From contig JAOTVU010000016.1 of assembly GCA_029863385.1 (NCBI GenBank), forward strand, positions 1 to 50,587: a DNA stretch of 50,587 nt, in the 5' to 3' direction. The notes under the pieces are model-generated. The model saw only the letters and a program-made list of their open reading frames with translations, was not told where the DNA came from and searched no databases. The stretch's first letter is position 1, and each line of letters opens with the position of its first letter. Source of the DNA: Acidimicrobiia bacterium. Its GTDB lineage: Bacteria; Actinomycetota; Acidimicrobiia; Acidimicrobiales; SZUA-35. Below, piece after piece: positions 24,620-33,560 of this stretch. The translations under genes and the position numbers were made by a program.

Positions 24620-25945
24620 ATGAACACTGAACCCACGGGTATCGAGTCGACGACTCCCGATGATCGGCAGTGGGGATTTCGAACCAGGGCGCTCCACGCC
24701 GGCGGGCGGCCCGACAGCGCGACCGGGGCTCGAGCGGTGCCGATCTATCAGTCGACCAGTTTCGTCTTCGAGGACACAGCCGACGCCGCGGATCTCTTCG
24801 CCCTGCAGAAGTACGGGACGATCTACACCCGCATCTCCAACCCGACCACGGCCGCGTTCGAGGAGCGGATGGCCAGCCTCGAGGGCGGCATCGGGTCGGT
24901 GGCCACCGCATCGGGGCAGGCGGCCGAGTTCCTGACCTTCACCACCCTGGCCGGGGCGGGTGATCACGTGGTGGCGGGATCCAGCCTCTACGGCGGTTCC
25001 TACACACTGCTCGCCACAACCCTCAAACGGCTCGGGATCGACACCACCTTCGTGGCCAACGACAAGCCCGAGGAGTTCGCCGCGGCCATCGAGGAGAGAA
25101 CCAAGATCGTCTACACCGAGATCATCGGCAACCCGTCGGGAGCGGTGGCCGACGTCGCAACGCTGGCCGACATCGCCCACGAACACGGCCTGCCCCTGGT
25201 CATCGACGCCACCTTCGCCACCCCGTATCTGTGCCGCCCAATCGAATTCGGCGCCGACATCGTCGTTCACTCGGCCACCAAGTTCATCGGGGGCCACGGC
25301 ACCAGCATCGGTGGAGTCGTCACCGAGGCCGGCAGGTTCGACTGGGGAGCGTCCGGTCGGTTCGACCGCCTCACCGAACCGATCGACACCTACAACGGCC
25401 TCCGGTGGTGGGACAACTTCGGCGAGTACGCCTTCTGCACCGCCCTGCGGGCCGAGCAGCTGCGTGACGTCGGAGCCTGCCTCTCGCCCTTCAACGCCTT
25501 CCTGCTCCTCCAGGGACTCGAGACGCTCCCCCAGCGGATGGATGGCCACGTCGCCAACGCCCGGGCCGTTGCCGCCTGGCTCGCCGGCGATTCGCGGGTG
25601 TCCTGGGTGGCCCATGCCGACCTGGCCGACTCGCCGTACCACGACCTGGCCTCCCGCTACCTCCCGAAGGGCGCGGGGGCGATCTTCACGTTCGGGATCG
25701 AGGGCGGCCGCAAGGCCGGTCGACGGTTCATCGAATCGCTGCAGATGGTGAGCCATTTGGCCAATGTGGGCGACGCCCGAACCCTGGTCATCCATCCGGC
25801 GTCGACCACCCACCAGCAGATGAGCGACGCCGAGCTGGAGCGGGCCGGTGTCGGCGCCGACATGGTCCGGTTGTCGGTCGGTCTCGAGGATCTCGACGAC
25901 ATCATCTGGGATCTCGATCAGGCGCTCACGGTGGCGACATCATGA
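24620..25945 (+). CDS. metY: O-acetylhomoserine sulfhydrylase-like PLP enzyme
   Basis: A 441-residue member of the Cys/Met metabolism PLP family. The pattern RALHAGGRPDSATGARAVPI with IYQSTSFVFED and YTRISNPT is the family opening; the PLP lysine is in HSATKFIGGHG. The length, and the long insertion after that lysine (the WGASGRFDRLTEP region), fit O-acetylhomoserine aminocarboxypropyltransferase rather than cystathionine gamma-synthase (about 380). It would make homocysteine from O-acetylhomoserine and sulfide for methionine synthesis. It sits between the MauE-like gene and a CoA-binding protein gene in one run. Confidence 0.9.
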   Translation: MNTEPTGIESTTPDDRQWGFRTRALHAGGRPDSATGARAVPIYQSTSFVFEDTADAADLFALQKYGTIYTRISNPTTAAFEERMASLEGGIGSVATASGQAAEFLTFTTLAGAGDHVVAGSSLYGGSYTLLATTLKRLGIDTTFVANDKPEEFAAAIEERTKIVYTEIIGNPSGAVADVATLADIAHEHGLPLVIDATFATPYLCRPIEFGADIVVHSATKFIGGHGTSIGGVVTEAGRFDWGASGRFDRLTEPIDTYNGLRWWDNFGEYAFCTALRAEQLRDVGACLSPFNAFLLLQGLETLPQRMDGHVANARAVAAWLAGDSRVSWVAHADLADSPYHDLASRYLPKGAGAIFTFGIEGGRKAGRRFIESLQMVSHLANVGDARTLVIHPASTTHQQMSDAELERAGVGADMVRLSVGLEDLDDIIWDLDQALTVATS

Positions 25946-25955
25946 AGGTGCGGTC

Positions 25956-26492
25956 ATGACGAACACACCGGCCACGGCGATCGGGACGGCGCAGCCGCCG
26001 GTCCCCGGATGGACACCGCCGTCGCCACTTCGGCGCAAGGCGATTCTCGATCGCGCCCGCTCGATCGCCATCGTTGGAGCGTCCTCGAGCCCGGCCCGGG
26101 CCAGCAACTTCGTGATGACCTATCTGAAGTCGTCGTCCTGTGACTTCGACCTCTATCCGGTGCACCCCACCGAAACCGAGATCCTCGGCCTGCCGGTGTT
26201 CCCATCGCTCGCCGCGGTCAGCGACGCCATCGGCGGCCCGATCGACATCGTCGACGTGTTCCGAAGGGTTGAGGACTGCCCGACCGTGGCGGCGGAAGCC
26301 GTGGGGGTCGGGGCAAGAACCCTGTGGCTGCAGCTCGGCCTCTGGAGCGTGGAGGCCGCCGAGATCGCGCTGGCCGGTGGACTCGAGGTGGTGATGAACC
26401 GTTGCACCAAGATCGAACACGCCCGCTTCGCCGGCGGGCTGCACCTGGCCGGCTTCGACACCGGTGTGATCTCGAGTAAACGGCCCGGCTAA
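25956..26492 (+). CDS. CoA-binding domain protein (YccU-like)
   Basis: A 178-residue single Rossmann-type CoA-binding domain, as in the N-terminal part of succinyl-CoA synthetase alpha. The phosphate-binding region is IAIVGASSSPARASN; later blocks are YPVHPTETEILGLPVFPSL, DIVDVFRRVEDCP and LWLQLGLWSVEA, and it ends VMNRCTKIEHARF. It has no catalytic module. A GAAGGTG lies before the ATG at 25956, 10 bases after the metY stop. It may bind acyl-CoA or CoA to sense or channel acetyl groups linked to O-acetylhomoserine use, but this is inference. Confidence 0.87.
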   Translation: MTNTPATAIGTAQPPVPGWTPPSPLRRKAILDRARSIAIVGASSSPARASNFVMTYLKSSSCDFDLYPVHPTETEILGLPVFPSLAAVSDAIGGPIDIVDVFRRVEDCPTVAAEAVGVGARTLWLQLGLWSVEAAEIALAGGLEVVMNRCTKIEHARFAGGLHLAGFDTGVISSKRPG

Positions 26493-26521
26493 TGTGACAG
26501 AAAACATTGGAGGCACAGAAC

Positions 26522-27727
26522 ATGGCTGAAGCCGTCATCGTATCCACCGCCCGCAGCCCCATCGGCCGGGCGTTCAAAGGCTCACTCAAAGACGAGCGCC
26601 CTGACGACATCACGGCTCAGATCGTGAACGCCGCACTCGACAAGGTGCCAGAACTCGATCGCTCCGAGATCGAGGACCTGATGCTCGGAACCGGCTCGCC
26701 CGCGGGTGAACAGGGCTTCAACGCCGCCCGCGTCGTCGCTGTTCTGGCCGGTCTCGACGACGTGCCGGGCGTTACCGTGAATCGTTACTGCTCGTCGTCG
26801 CTGCAGACCATCCGCATGGCCGCCCACGCCATCAAGGCCGGTGAGGGTGACGCCTTCGTGGCCGCAGGTGTCGAGTTCGTGAGCCGCTACGGCAACGGGG
26901 CGTCCGACAACGGCGACGCCCGCAATGAGCGGTTCGATGACGCCATGCTCCGGACGCTCAAGCGGTCCGAAGGTATGGCCGAGCCGTGGACGCCGCCCGA
27001 GGGTCTGCCCGACATCTACATCGCCATGGGCCAGACCGCGGAGAACGTCGCCCAGCAGGAGAACGTGAGCCGTGAGGAGCAGGACGCCTGGGGTGTGCGA
27101 AGCCAGAACCGGGCCGAGGACGCCATCAAGCGGGGATTCTTCGAGATCGACATCACGCCGGTGACCCTGTCCGACGGCTCGGTCCTCTCGGCCGACGACG
27201 GTCCTCGCCCGGGCACCACACTCGAGGGTGTCAGCCAGCTGAGGCCGGTCTTCCGGCCAGATGGAACCGTGACTGCGGGCAACGCCTGCCCCCTCAACGA
27301 CGGCGCCGCCGCTGTCGTCGTTATGAGCGACGAGAAGGCCAAACAGCTCGGCATCAAGCCGCTGGCTCGTATCATCTCCTCCGGCGTGACCGGCCTGAAC
27401 CCGGAGATCATGGGACTCGGCCCGATCGAGGCGTCGCGCCAGGCCCTGGCCCGGGCCGGCATGACGATCGACGACATCGACCTGGTCGAGATCAACGAAG
27501 CGTTCGCCGCCCAGGTGCTCCCGTCGGCCGAACACCTCGGCATCGATCACGACAAACTCAACGTCAACGGCGGCGCCATCGCCCTCGGCCACCCGTTCGG
27601 CATGACCGGCGCCCGCATCATGACCACGCTGATCAACGGCCTGGTCGACGCCGACAAGACCATCGGCCTCGAGACCATGTGTGTCGGTGGCGGCCAGGGT
27701 ATGGCCATGATCATCGAGCGTCTGTGA
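26522..27727 (+). CDS. Acetyl-CoA acetyltransferase (thiolase)
   Basis: A 401-residue thiolase that joins or cleaves acyl-CoA units. The nucleophilic cysteine is in VNRYCSSSLQTI, the catalytic histidine in GGAIALGHPFGMTG and the second cysteine in ETMCVGGGQGM. The opening VIVSTARSPIGRAFKGSL is typical. GGAGG lies 8 bases before ATG 26522, a strong ribosome-binding site that sets the start. Whether it is degradative (FadA-like) or biosynthetic cannot be settled; no fadB partner is in the window. Confidence 0.93.
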   Translation: MAEAVIVSTARSPIGRAFKGSLKDERPDDITAQIVNAALDKVPELDRSEIEDLMLGTGSPAGEQGFNAARVVAVLAGLDDVPGVTVNRYCSSSLQTIRMAAHAIKAGEGDAFVAAGVEFVSRYGNGASDNGDARNERFDDAMLRTLKRSEGMAEPWTPPEGLPDIYIAMGQTAENVAQQENVSREEQDAWGVRSQNRAEDAIKRGFFEIDITPVTLSDGSVLSADDGPRPGTTLEGVSQLRPVFRPDGTVTAGNACPLNDGAAAVVVMSDEKAKQLGIKPLARIISSGVTGLNPEIMGLGPIEASRQALARAGMTIDDIDLVEINEAFAAQVLPSAEHLGIDHDKLNVNGGAIALGHPFGMTGARIMTTLINGLVDADKTIGLETMCVGGGQGMAMIIERL

Positions 27728-27794
27728 CGTTGCCGTTGAGATTCTGTAACCAAACGGCGGGCTGAAGCGTCTAAGTCCACGAACACTCTCCCCT

Positions 27795-27828
27795 GAAGCC
27801 CCGGCCCCGATACGGCGGTCGGGGCTTC
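27795..27828. terminator. Hairpin terminator between convergent genes
   Basis: GAAGCCCCG (27795-27803) pairs with CGGGGCTTC (27820-27828), a 9-base perfect stem around a 16-base GC-rich loop. It lies about 70 bases after the thiolase stop and about 85 before the stop of the facing lipoprotein gene, where a shared terminator would be expected. No run of T follows on either strand, so termination may be weak or protein-aided. Confidence 0.55.
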
Positions 27829-27913
27829 GTGGTCCAGGCCGAAACATCATGCGGCATCGCGTTTCCACTTGTTGTGCGACCGTCGCCCGTGTTTGGCGTG
27901 CGAGCTGTGGACG

Positions 27914-28300
27914 CTAATCGCCGGCGGAGGGGCCGATGGCGGTGCAGTCGGTGACGGTCGTCTCGAAGAACTCGTCGAAGCCCTCGACGCCGTCGGGCCC
28001 CAACAGATAGTCGTAGGATTCGGCGGCCGAGATCTTCTGGAGGGCGTTGCCGTCCTCGCCGTAGCGTTCGAAGACGGCGTCGGCGATGCACTCGGCCTCG
28101 TTCACGGCGAAGTTGTCGTCGCGGGTCAACACGTCGACGAGGTCGTCGCGATCTCCCGGCCCACCGGTGCAGCCGGTGGCGACGAGCGCGAGCGCGACGA
28201 GCACGGCCATCAGGCCGCTGCGTCGGCGGGCAGACGGCGTGGTGCGAGATGATGGCTCGGGGCGGCTGGTGATGGGGCGGGGGATGATGTGGTTGGTCAT
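27914..28300 (-). CDS. Small putative lipoprotein
   Basis: A 128-residue protein. After a basic N-terminal region there is a hydrophobic segment ending in a lipobox (LVATGC, Cys about 44). The exported part is acidic and short (DDLVDVLTRDDNFAVNEAEC, VFERYGEDGNAL), with three cysteines in all counting the lipobox one; the other two could form a disulfide. The pattern resembles small actinobacterial secreted proteins with conserved E-C-I-A motifs. GCGAAGG precedes ATG 28300. Function is unknown. Confidence 0.7.
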   Translation of the reverse strand: MTNHIIPRPITSRPEPSSRTTPSARRRSGLMAVLVALALVATGCTGGPGDRDDLVDVLTRDDNFAVNEAECIADAVFERYGEDGNALQKISAAESYDYLLGPDGVEGFDEFFETTVTDCTAIGPSAGD

Positions 28301-28381
28301 GGCCTTCGCTTTCGGCGCTCAGGCTACTTCACCGGACCGCGGTTACCACCCCGTCGGGCAACGGCGGATGGGTGCCACGAT

Positions 28382-29290
28382 TCACGCTGTGGCGGGTTCG
28401 TCGATCTCGGCCGCCCACGGTGGGTCTGCGCCAAGGCGACCAACGGTGATCGAGGCGGCCTTCACACCGAACGAGACGATGTCCCGCCAGGTTTCCGGTG
28501 AGATGGCGGCGATGGCGTCGACCGTGGTCAGATTCCGACGGTGGAGCTGTGCCAGCACCGCACCGCAGAAGGAATCGCCGGCGCCGACCGTGTCGGCCAC
28601 CTCACCCCGCACCGAGGGAACGGTGAACGGCTCGTGTCCCTTGACGTGGACGTCGACGCCGTGGGGCCCGGCGGTCCGCAGCACCACCGTGGCCCCCCGA
28701 TGCAGCAGATCGTCGATGGTCATGCCCATCCAGTCGAGATCCTCGTCGCTGGCCTTGATGACCGACGCCCGGTCGAGCCAGGGCTCGGCCAGCCCCAGCC
28801 ACTCGGTCACCGACGGAAAGACCTGGGGACGGATGTTGGGGTCGAACGAGACGGCGCCGTGGAAGTCGTCGAGCATACGGTGGAGCGCCCGGGCCGTGTC
28901 GCCCCGGAAGACACCGAGGGTTCCGGCGTGCACGATGTGCGGACCCGAGCCGAGCGGTGAGAGATCGATGGAGGTCATCGTGGCGTCGGCCGTGTTGTCG
29001 CCCTCGAAACGGAACGACTGGACGGGACGGACCGTGACGATGGCCCTGGCGGTCGGTTCAGGCCCCCGCTCGGCGGCCCGCAGATCGACGCCGGACGCCT
29101 CCAGGTGCCGCCAGATGAGGTCGCCGTAGGCGTCGGTCGAGATCCGTCCGACGAAGGCGGTCGGTACGCCGAGCCGGGCGGTGGCCACCGCGGCGTTCAT
29201 CGGCCCACCGCCGGGCACGGCCCGCTCGGGATCCCCCTCGGTTTCCCCGGGAATCACATCGACCAACGATTCGCCTACGCAGATGATCAT
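28382..29290 (-). CDS. PfkB-family sugar kinase (fructokinase-like)
   Basis: A 302-residue ribokinase-fold kinase. The opening MIICVGESLVDVIPG, the substrate glycines GGGPMNAAVATARLG, and the PfkB signature DTVGAGDSFCGA (anion hole GAGD at 236-239 with catalytic Asp239) are all present. A fructose- or related sugar-phosphorylating role is likely, but the exact sugar is uncertain. The longer open frame upstream is not similar to kinases; ATG 29290 fits the family start. It is divergent from the amidase gene. Confidence 0.9.
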   Translation of the reverse strand: MIICVGESLVDVIPGETEGDPERAVPGGGPMNAAVATARLGVPTAFVGRISTDAYGDLIWRHLEASGVDLRAAERGPEPTARAIVTVRPVQSFRFEGDNTADATMTSIDLSPLGSGPHIVHAGTLGVFRGDTARALHRMLDDFHGAVSFDPNIRPQVFPSVTEWLGLAEPWLDRASVIKASDEDLDWMGMTIDDLLHRGATVVLRTAGPHGVDVHVKGHEPFTVPSVRGEVADTVGAGDSFCGAVLAQLHRRNLTTVDAIAAISPETWRDIVSFGVKAASITVGRLGADPPWAAEIDEPATA

Positions 29291-29381
29291 GATCGCACAA
29301 GCATAATGGGTCGCACCGCTCCGTCGACGGGCCGTGAACCCGATCCGTCGGGCGGTGTCGAGCCCCGTAGACTGACCGTCG

Positions 29382-30308
29382 ATGACCGAGGCGACGGCCG
29401 AAGCGACTCCGGATTTCGACCAGCTTCCCGAGCTGGACCAGGCGGTTGAGTCACGGCTCCGCCCGGAGATCAGACTCCGTTCGACCTGGGACGACCAACG
29501 ATCCCCCACCGGTCCGCTGGAGCGGGAGGACGACGTCCGCTTCCTGCTCATCCACCACACTGCGTCGACCAACGACTACGGGCCCGACGAGGTGATCGAA
29601 CAGATCCACGATTTCTACGCCCTCCATGTCGGCCCCGAGCGAGGCTGGCCCGATCTGGCCTACAACTTCCTCATCGACCGATTCGGCGGCATCTGGGAGG
29701 CCCGCCAGGGTTCGCTCACCGAGCCGATCCGTGGTGACGCCACCGGTGGCTCCCAGGGGTTCGCTCAGTTGGTCGGCCTCATCGGCAATCATCTGGAGGC
29801 ACCACCAACGGCCGAGGCGGTCGACAGCCTCACCCGGCTGCTGGCGTGGATGGCCCACCGCTACCGGATCGACACGACACCCGGGGCGACAGCCGTGTTT
29901 TCTTCGCGGGGGTCGAATCGTTGGCCGGCCGGGACCGAGGTCACGGCCGCCACGATCTCCGGACACCGGGACATGTCGCTGACCACCTGCCCCGGCGACG
30001 CTGTCCACGAGCTGCTCGACCGCTCCATACCGCAGGAAGTCGAACGGCTCCGTCAGGCCGCGCTCGTCGAAGCGAACGCCGAACTCGACCTCGAGATGAC
30101 CCCGTCAGCGGTCGCGCCGGACACGATGCCGCCGAAGATCGGCTCGGAGTCGGTTGCGCTCGACGAGCCGCGTGCGGACGAGGCGGCGCCGCCTGTCGCC
30201 GGCGACACGGGCGACGCAGATCGCCATGCGGTCTCGGCCGGGGCGACCATGGTCATCGCCGGGCTGGCCGGATTGATCGCGTTGCGACGACGACGAATCG
30301 AAGGCTGA
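29382..30308 (+). CDS. PGRP/amidase_2-type peptidoglycan amidase with C-terminal membrane segment
   Basis: A 308-residue protein whose residues 50-215 form an N-acetylmuramoyl-L-alanine amidase domain (PGRP-like). Zinc ligands can be seen as His58 in FLLIHHTAS, His195 in SGHRDMS and Cys203 in TTCPGD; LAYNFLIDRFGGIWEAR is the central block. No N-terminal signal peptide is present, and an in-frame stop two codons before the ATG rules out a longer N-terminus. A single C-terminal hydrophobic segment (about 286-301) ends in four arginines, like a cell-wall sorting tail but with no LPXTG. How the domain reaches the cell wall is unclear. Confidence 0.85.
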   Translation: MTEATAEATPDFDQLPELDQAVESRLRPEIRLRSTWDDQRSPTGPLEREDDVRFLLIHHTASTNDYGPDEVIEQIHDFYALHVGPERGWPDLAYNFLIDRFGGIWEARQGSLTEPIRGDATGGSQGFAQLVGLIGNHLEAPPTAEAVDSLTRLLAWMAHRYRIDTTPGATAVFSSRGSNRWPAGTEVTAATISGHRDMSLTTCPGDAVHELLDRSIPQEVERLRQAALVEANAELDLEMTPSAVAPDTMPPKIGSESVALDEPRADEAAPPVAGDTGDADRHAVSAGATMVIAGLAGLIALRRRRIEG

Positions 30309-30353
30309 CCGTTCCGGGGTCAACGGCGAACGGTCATCGGCCGATGGGAACCC

Positions 30354-30917
30354 GTGACCTCAACCGACGACACCCTGCTCGACCCGGCGGCCGAGGCCCG
30401 ATTCAACGCCGTCGTGGCCAGGCGCCGGGCCGAGGACGAACGGTATTCGGCCGACCGCAGGGCCCGCCGCCTCCTCTGGCTCTCCCATCACTGGCCCGAG
30501 CACTACGGCGACCGCTGCATGACGATCGGCCGATGGCCGGTGTGCCGCCGCTGCAGCGCACTCTACGGCGTCGGCTTCCTGGTCGCCGTGGCGACGACGG
30601 TCGGGATCGACCCCTGGCCCACCGGTTGGGATCCGGCGGCGATCTGGCTTCTGTGCCTACCGGCGACTGTGGCCTTCGTCGGCGAGGCGCTCGAGCGGTT
30701 CCGGTACTCGGTTCGCTGGCAGGTGGCGACCACGCTGGTGGCCGGGCTGGCGTTCGGCAGAGCCCTCGGCTACGAGCTGGAGCAGCGGTGGTCACCGGAG
30801 TTCTGGGGACCGATCGCGGTCTTCGGTGGGCTCTGGTTCTTCGCCAGCCTCATCGGGCACCGGCGCCGTGCCGATCGGAGCGTCGGCGATGACCCGGACA
30901 CCGCCGAAGATCAGTAG
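30354..30917 (+). CDS. DUF2085 membrane protein
   Basis: A 187-residue protein with about three transmembrane segments and a charged N-terminal region. It carries the family's conserved cysteine/histidine block: HHWPEHYGDRCMTIG and then WPVCRRCSALYG (Cys55, Cys64, Cys67). This cluster before the first membrane helix may bind metal. The start is GTG. The last 7 bases overlap the end of the convergent cobO gene. Function of the family is not known. Confidence 0.82.
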   Translation: MTSTDDTLLDPAAEARFNAVVARRRAEDERYSADRRARRLLWLSHHWPEHYGDRCMTIGRWPVCRRCSALYGVGFLVAVATTVGIDPWPTGWDPAAIWLLCLPATVAFVGEALERFRYSVRWQVATTLVAGLAFGRALGYELEQRWSPEFWGPIAVFGGLWFFASLIGHRRRADRSVGDDPDTAEDQ

Positions 30918-31483
30918 TCGATTCCCTTCTTGGCCACGATCCCGGCGTCGAAGGCATGTTTGACGTTGCGCATCTCGGTGACCGTGTCGGCCACCTCGAC
31001 GATCTCGTCGATCATGTCCCGGCCGGTGAGGATGACGCTCGTGGTCTCCGGACGGTTGCGGATGGCGGCCACGACATCGGCCCGGTCGATCCAGTCCCAC
31101 GTCAGTGCGTAGCTGATCTCGTCGAGGACGATGAGCCGGTGTTTGCCGCCCGTGATCAACTCCTTGGCCCGGTCCCAGGCCGCGTTGGCCAGAGCTGCGC
31201 TCTCGTCGAGATCGGTCGAGTCCCAGGTGAAGCCGTCGCCCTCGGCGTACCAGTCGACGCCGAGATCGCGGCAGATCTTCTCCTCGCCGACATGCCACCC
31301 GCCGCTCTTCAGGAACTGGACGACGGCCACGTTCCAACCCTGGGCCACGGCCCGCAACACGGTGCCGAATGCCGCCGTCGACTTGCCCTTCCCGTCGCCG
31401 GTGTTGACGAGCACGAGTGACGGCACGGTTCTCGCCGTGCTGGTATCGGGCTTGTCCTGGGGTGGTTCGTCGGGGGTGGTCAT
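30911..31483 (-). CDS. cobO: Cob(I)alamin adenosyltransferase (CobA/CobO type)
   Basis: A 190-residue P-loop enzyme that transfers the adenosyl group of ATP to the cobalt of reduced corrinoids. The P-loop is NTGDGKGKST (about 27-36), followed by RAVAQGWNVAVVQFLKSG, with LIVLDEISYAL as the later acidic block and EMRNVKHAFDAGI as the family C-terminus. Its start overlaps the btuD stop by four bases (ATGA). Lying last in a B12-import operon under a cobalamin riboswitch, it probably converts imported B12 to coenzyme form. Confidence 0.94.
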   Translation of the reverse strand: MTTPDEPPQDKPDTSTARTVPSLVLVNTGDGKGKSTAAFGTVLRAVAQGWNVAVVQFLKSGGWHVGEEKICRDLGVDWYAEGDGFTWDSTDLDESAALANAAWDRAKELITGGKHRLIVLDEISYALTWDWIDRADVVAAIRNRPETTSVILTGRDMIDEIVEVADTVTEMRNVKHAFDAGIVAKKGIDY

Positions 31484-32409
31484 GATGGCTTGTCTCCCTC
31501 GCTGGGATCGGAGTGGTCGAGATGGATGACCGGATGGACGGACGGATCGCCGACGATGCCGGTGGTCGGCTTCGAACGGTTCCCGACGGGTACGACGATG
31601 ACGCCACCGTTGGGATCGGGAAGCACGGACACCTCGACACCGTAGTGATCCGACAAGATGTCGGCGGTCAACACGTCGGGAGGTCGTCCCTGCACCGCCG
31701 GCCTGCCGTGGTCGAGGAGGAGCACCTGAGCGGCGTGACGGCTGGCGATAGTCAGGTCGTGCATCGACGAGACCACGATGAGGCCGTAGCGCTCCCTCAG
31801 TTCGTCGACCAACTCGAGAACGGCGATCTGGTGGGCGAGGTCGAGGGCGCTCGTCGGCTCGTCGAGGACGAGGACCGACGCCTGTTGGACGATCGCCCGG
31901 GCCAGCGCCACCCGCTGTGACTCGCCGCCCGACAGCTCGGCCACGGGTCGGGCGGCCATGTCGGACAGGTCGAGGTCGGCCAGGGTCCGGCCGACCATGT
32001 CCCGGTCGCGCCCGGATTCGAACTGGAACCAGCGCAGATGCGAGGTCCGGCCCATCAGCACGTATTCGGCGGTCGTCATGCCCGGTGGCAGCATCGGATT
32101 CTGGGGGACGTACGCCACCAGCCGGCTGGTGCGGGGCAACGTACCTCGACGCGATCCCGTCGCGGGCTGATCGTCGAACCGAATGTCGATCGTGCCCCGA
32201 TGATCGACGATGCCGGCGATCGCTTTGAGCAGGGTCGACTTGCCGGCCCCGTTCGGGCCGATGACGGCCAACCACTCCCCGGCCGCGATGGTGAGCGAAA
32301 CGCCGTCGAGCACCGTCGCGTGGCGGTACTGCACGGACACGTCGTGGAGGACGAGGCTCCGAACGGACGAATCGCGGCGAGCGATGGCGGTTGGGGCCGG
32401 AGCGATCAC
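31480..32409 (-). CDS. btuD: Vitamin B12 ABC transporter ATP-binding protein
   Basis: A 309-residue ABC ATPase of the iron/cobalamin (FecE/BtuD) class. Walker A is GPNGAGKST (51-59), signature LSGGESQR (about 159-166), Walker B VLVLDEPTSALD, and H-loop SSMHDLTIA. Length includes a C-terminal extension (about 60 residues with VHPVIHLDHS) beyond the usual 250. The GTG start at 32409 overlaps the btuC stop as GTGA. The riboswitch upstream of btuF makes corrinoid the likely cargo. Confidence 0.9.
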   Translation of the reverse strand: MIAPAPTAIARRDSSVRSLVLHDVSVQYRHATVLDGVSLTIAAGEWLAVIGPNGAGKSTLLKAIAGIVDHRGTIDIRFDDQPATGSRRGTLPRTSRLVAYVPQNPMLPPGMTTAEYVLMGRTSHLRWFQFESGRDRDMVGRTLADLDLSDMAARPVAELSGGESQRVALARAIVQQASVLVLDEPTSALDLAHQIAVLELVDELRERYGLIVVSSMHDLTIASRHAAQVLLLDHGRPAVQGRPPDVLTADILSDHYGVEVSVLPDPNGGVIVVPVGNRSKPTTGIVGDPSVHPVIHLDHSDPSEGDKPS

Positions 32410-33560
32410 GTCCACGACCCCTTCCGCGACCACAGGAGGACGGCAAAGAAGGGGGCGCCGAAGAACGCCGTGACCACCCCGATCGGCAACTCGGCCCCGG
32501 TCACGAGATTGCGGGCACCGATGTCGGCCAGGACCAGAAACGCAGCCCCGGCCACTGCGGAAAGCGGCACCACGACCCGGTAGCTGGCCCCCACGACAAG
32601 CCGTATCACGTGAGGCACGATGATGCCGACGAAGGCGATCAGACCGCTCACCGAAACGGCGGCGGCCGCCAGCAGCGACGCGACGATCACCAGAACAGCC
32701 CGTACCACGGTGACGTTGATGCCGAGTGCGGTGGCTTCGTCGTCGCCCAGCTGCATCACGTCGAGGTGGCGGGCCAAGCCGACGGCGATCAGACCGCAGA
32801 CCACCACGTAGGGGGCCACCAGGCCGACATCGGACCAGCCGAACGTGCCGAGGCGACCGAGGATCCAGGCGTACACCTCGTTCAGGATCTCGGAGTTCCG
32901 TTGCATCACGTACGTTTGGCAGGCGGTGAAGAACGAAGCCACCGCCACGCCGGACAGCAGCAGCGACGCCGCAGAGCGGGAGGAGCCAAAACCGAGGATC
33001 GCAGCGATCCCGACCGCCAGCAGGCCGCCCAGAAACGCAGCGGCCGGCACCGCCTGGAACGGACCCCACCCGTGGCGGGCGCCCGTCACGATCGCAAGCG
33101 TCGCCCCCAGGCCGGCCCCGGCCGCCACACCGAGCAGATAGGGGTCGGCAAGCGGGTTGCGGAACACCCCCTGGAACACGGCGCCGCTCATCGCCAGCGA
33201 GGCTCCGACCAGTGCGCCGAGCACGGCCCGAGGCAGCCGCCATTGCCACAGGATCGACTCCTGGGTCGAGGTGAGCCCCGAATCGATCGTGATGCCGGGC
33301 AGGCCGTCGACCAGTCCCGAAACCACCTGCCCGAACCCGAGATCGCTGGAGCCGATCGAAACCGACAGCAGCAACCCGAGGGCCAGGCTCAGCAGCGATA
33401 CCAGCCACGCCGTTCGGGGCACCCTGAAGGCCCCGGCCACCGCCCGTCGCACCTCGGCCGCCGGCTCGATCGACGTCACCGAAGGCCGCTGGGGCGTATC
33501 GGGCATCGGCGTCGCCGAGACGGCCCTGGTCAGCCGGGCGGAGGCGCCGGGGGAGGTCAT
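32406..33560 (-). CDS. btuC: Vitamin B12 ABC transporter permease (FecCD family)
   Basis: A 384-residue polytopic permease with about ten hydrophobic segments. Family motifs include LPRAVLGALVGASLAMSGAV and FQGVFRNPLADPYLLG, with GINVTVVRAVLVI and VSGLIAFVGIIVPHVIRLVV near the ATPase-coupling loop. The N-terminal 45 residues are hydrophilic and longer than in E. coli BtuC. Its ATG shares a base with the btuF stop (TGATG). Confidence 0.91.
   Translation of the reverse strand: MTSPGASARLTRAVSATPMPDTPQRPSVTSIEPAAEVRRAVAGAFRVPRTAWLVSLLSLALGLLLSVSIGSSDLGFGQVVSGLVDGLPGITIDSGLTSTQESILWQWRLPRAVLGALVGASLAMSGAVFQGVFRNPLADPYLLGVAAGAGLGATLAIVTGARHGWGPFQAVPAAAFLGGLLAVGIAAILGFGSSRSAASLLLSGVAVASFFTACQTYVMQRNSEILNEVYAWILGRLGTFGWSDVGLVAPYVVVCGLIAVGLARHLDVMQLGDDEATALGINVTVVRAVLVIVASLLAAAAVSVSGLIAFVGIIVPHVIRLVVGASYRVVVPLSAVAGAAFLVLADIGARNLVTGAELPIGVVTAFFGAPFFAVLLWSRKGSWT

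Noticed and set aside
31484..32446. N-terminal extension of cobO
   Set aside because: It is a shadow of btuD in another frame; the P-loop protein begins at the ATGA overlap at 31483.
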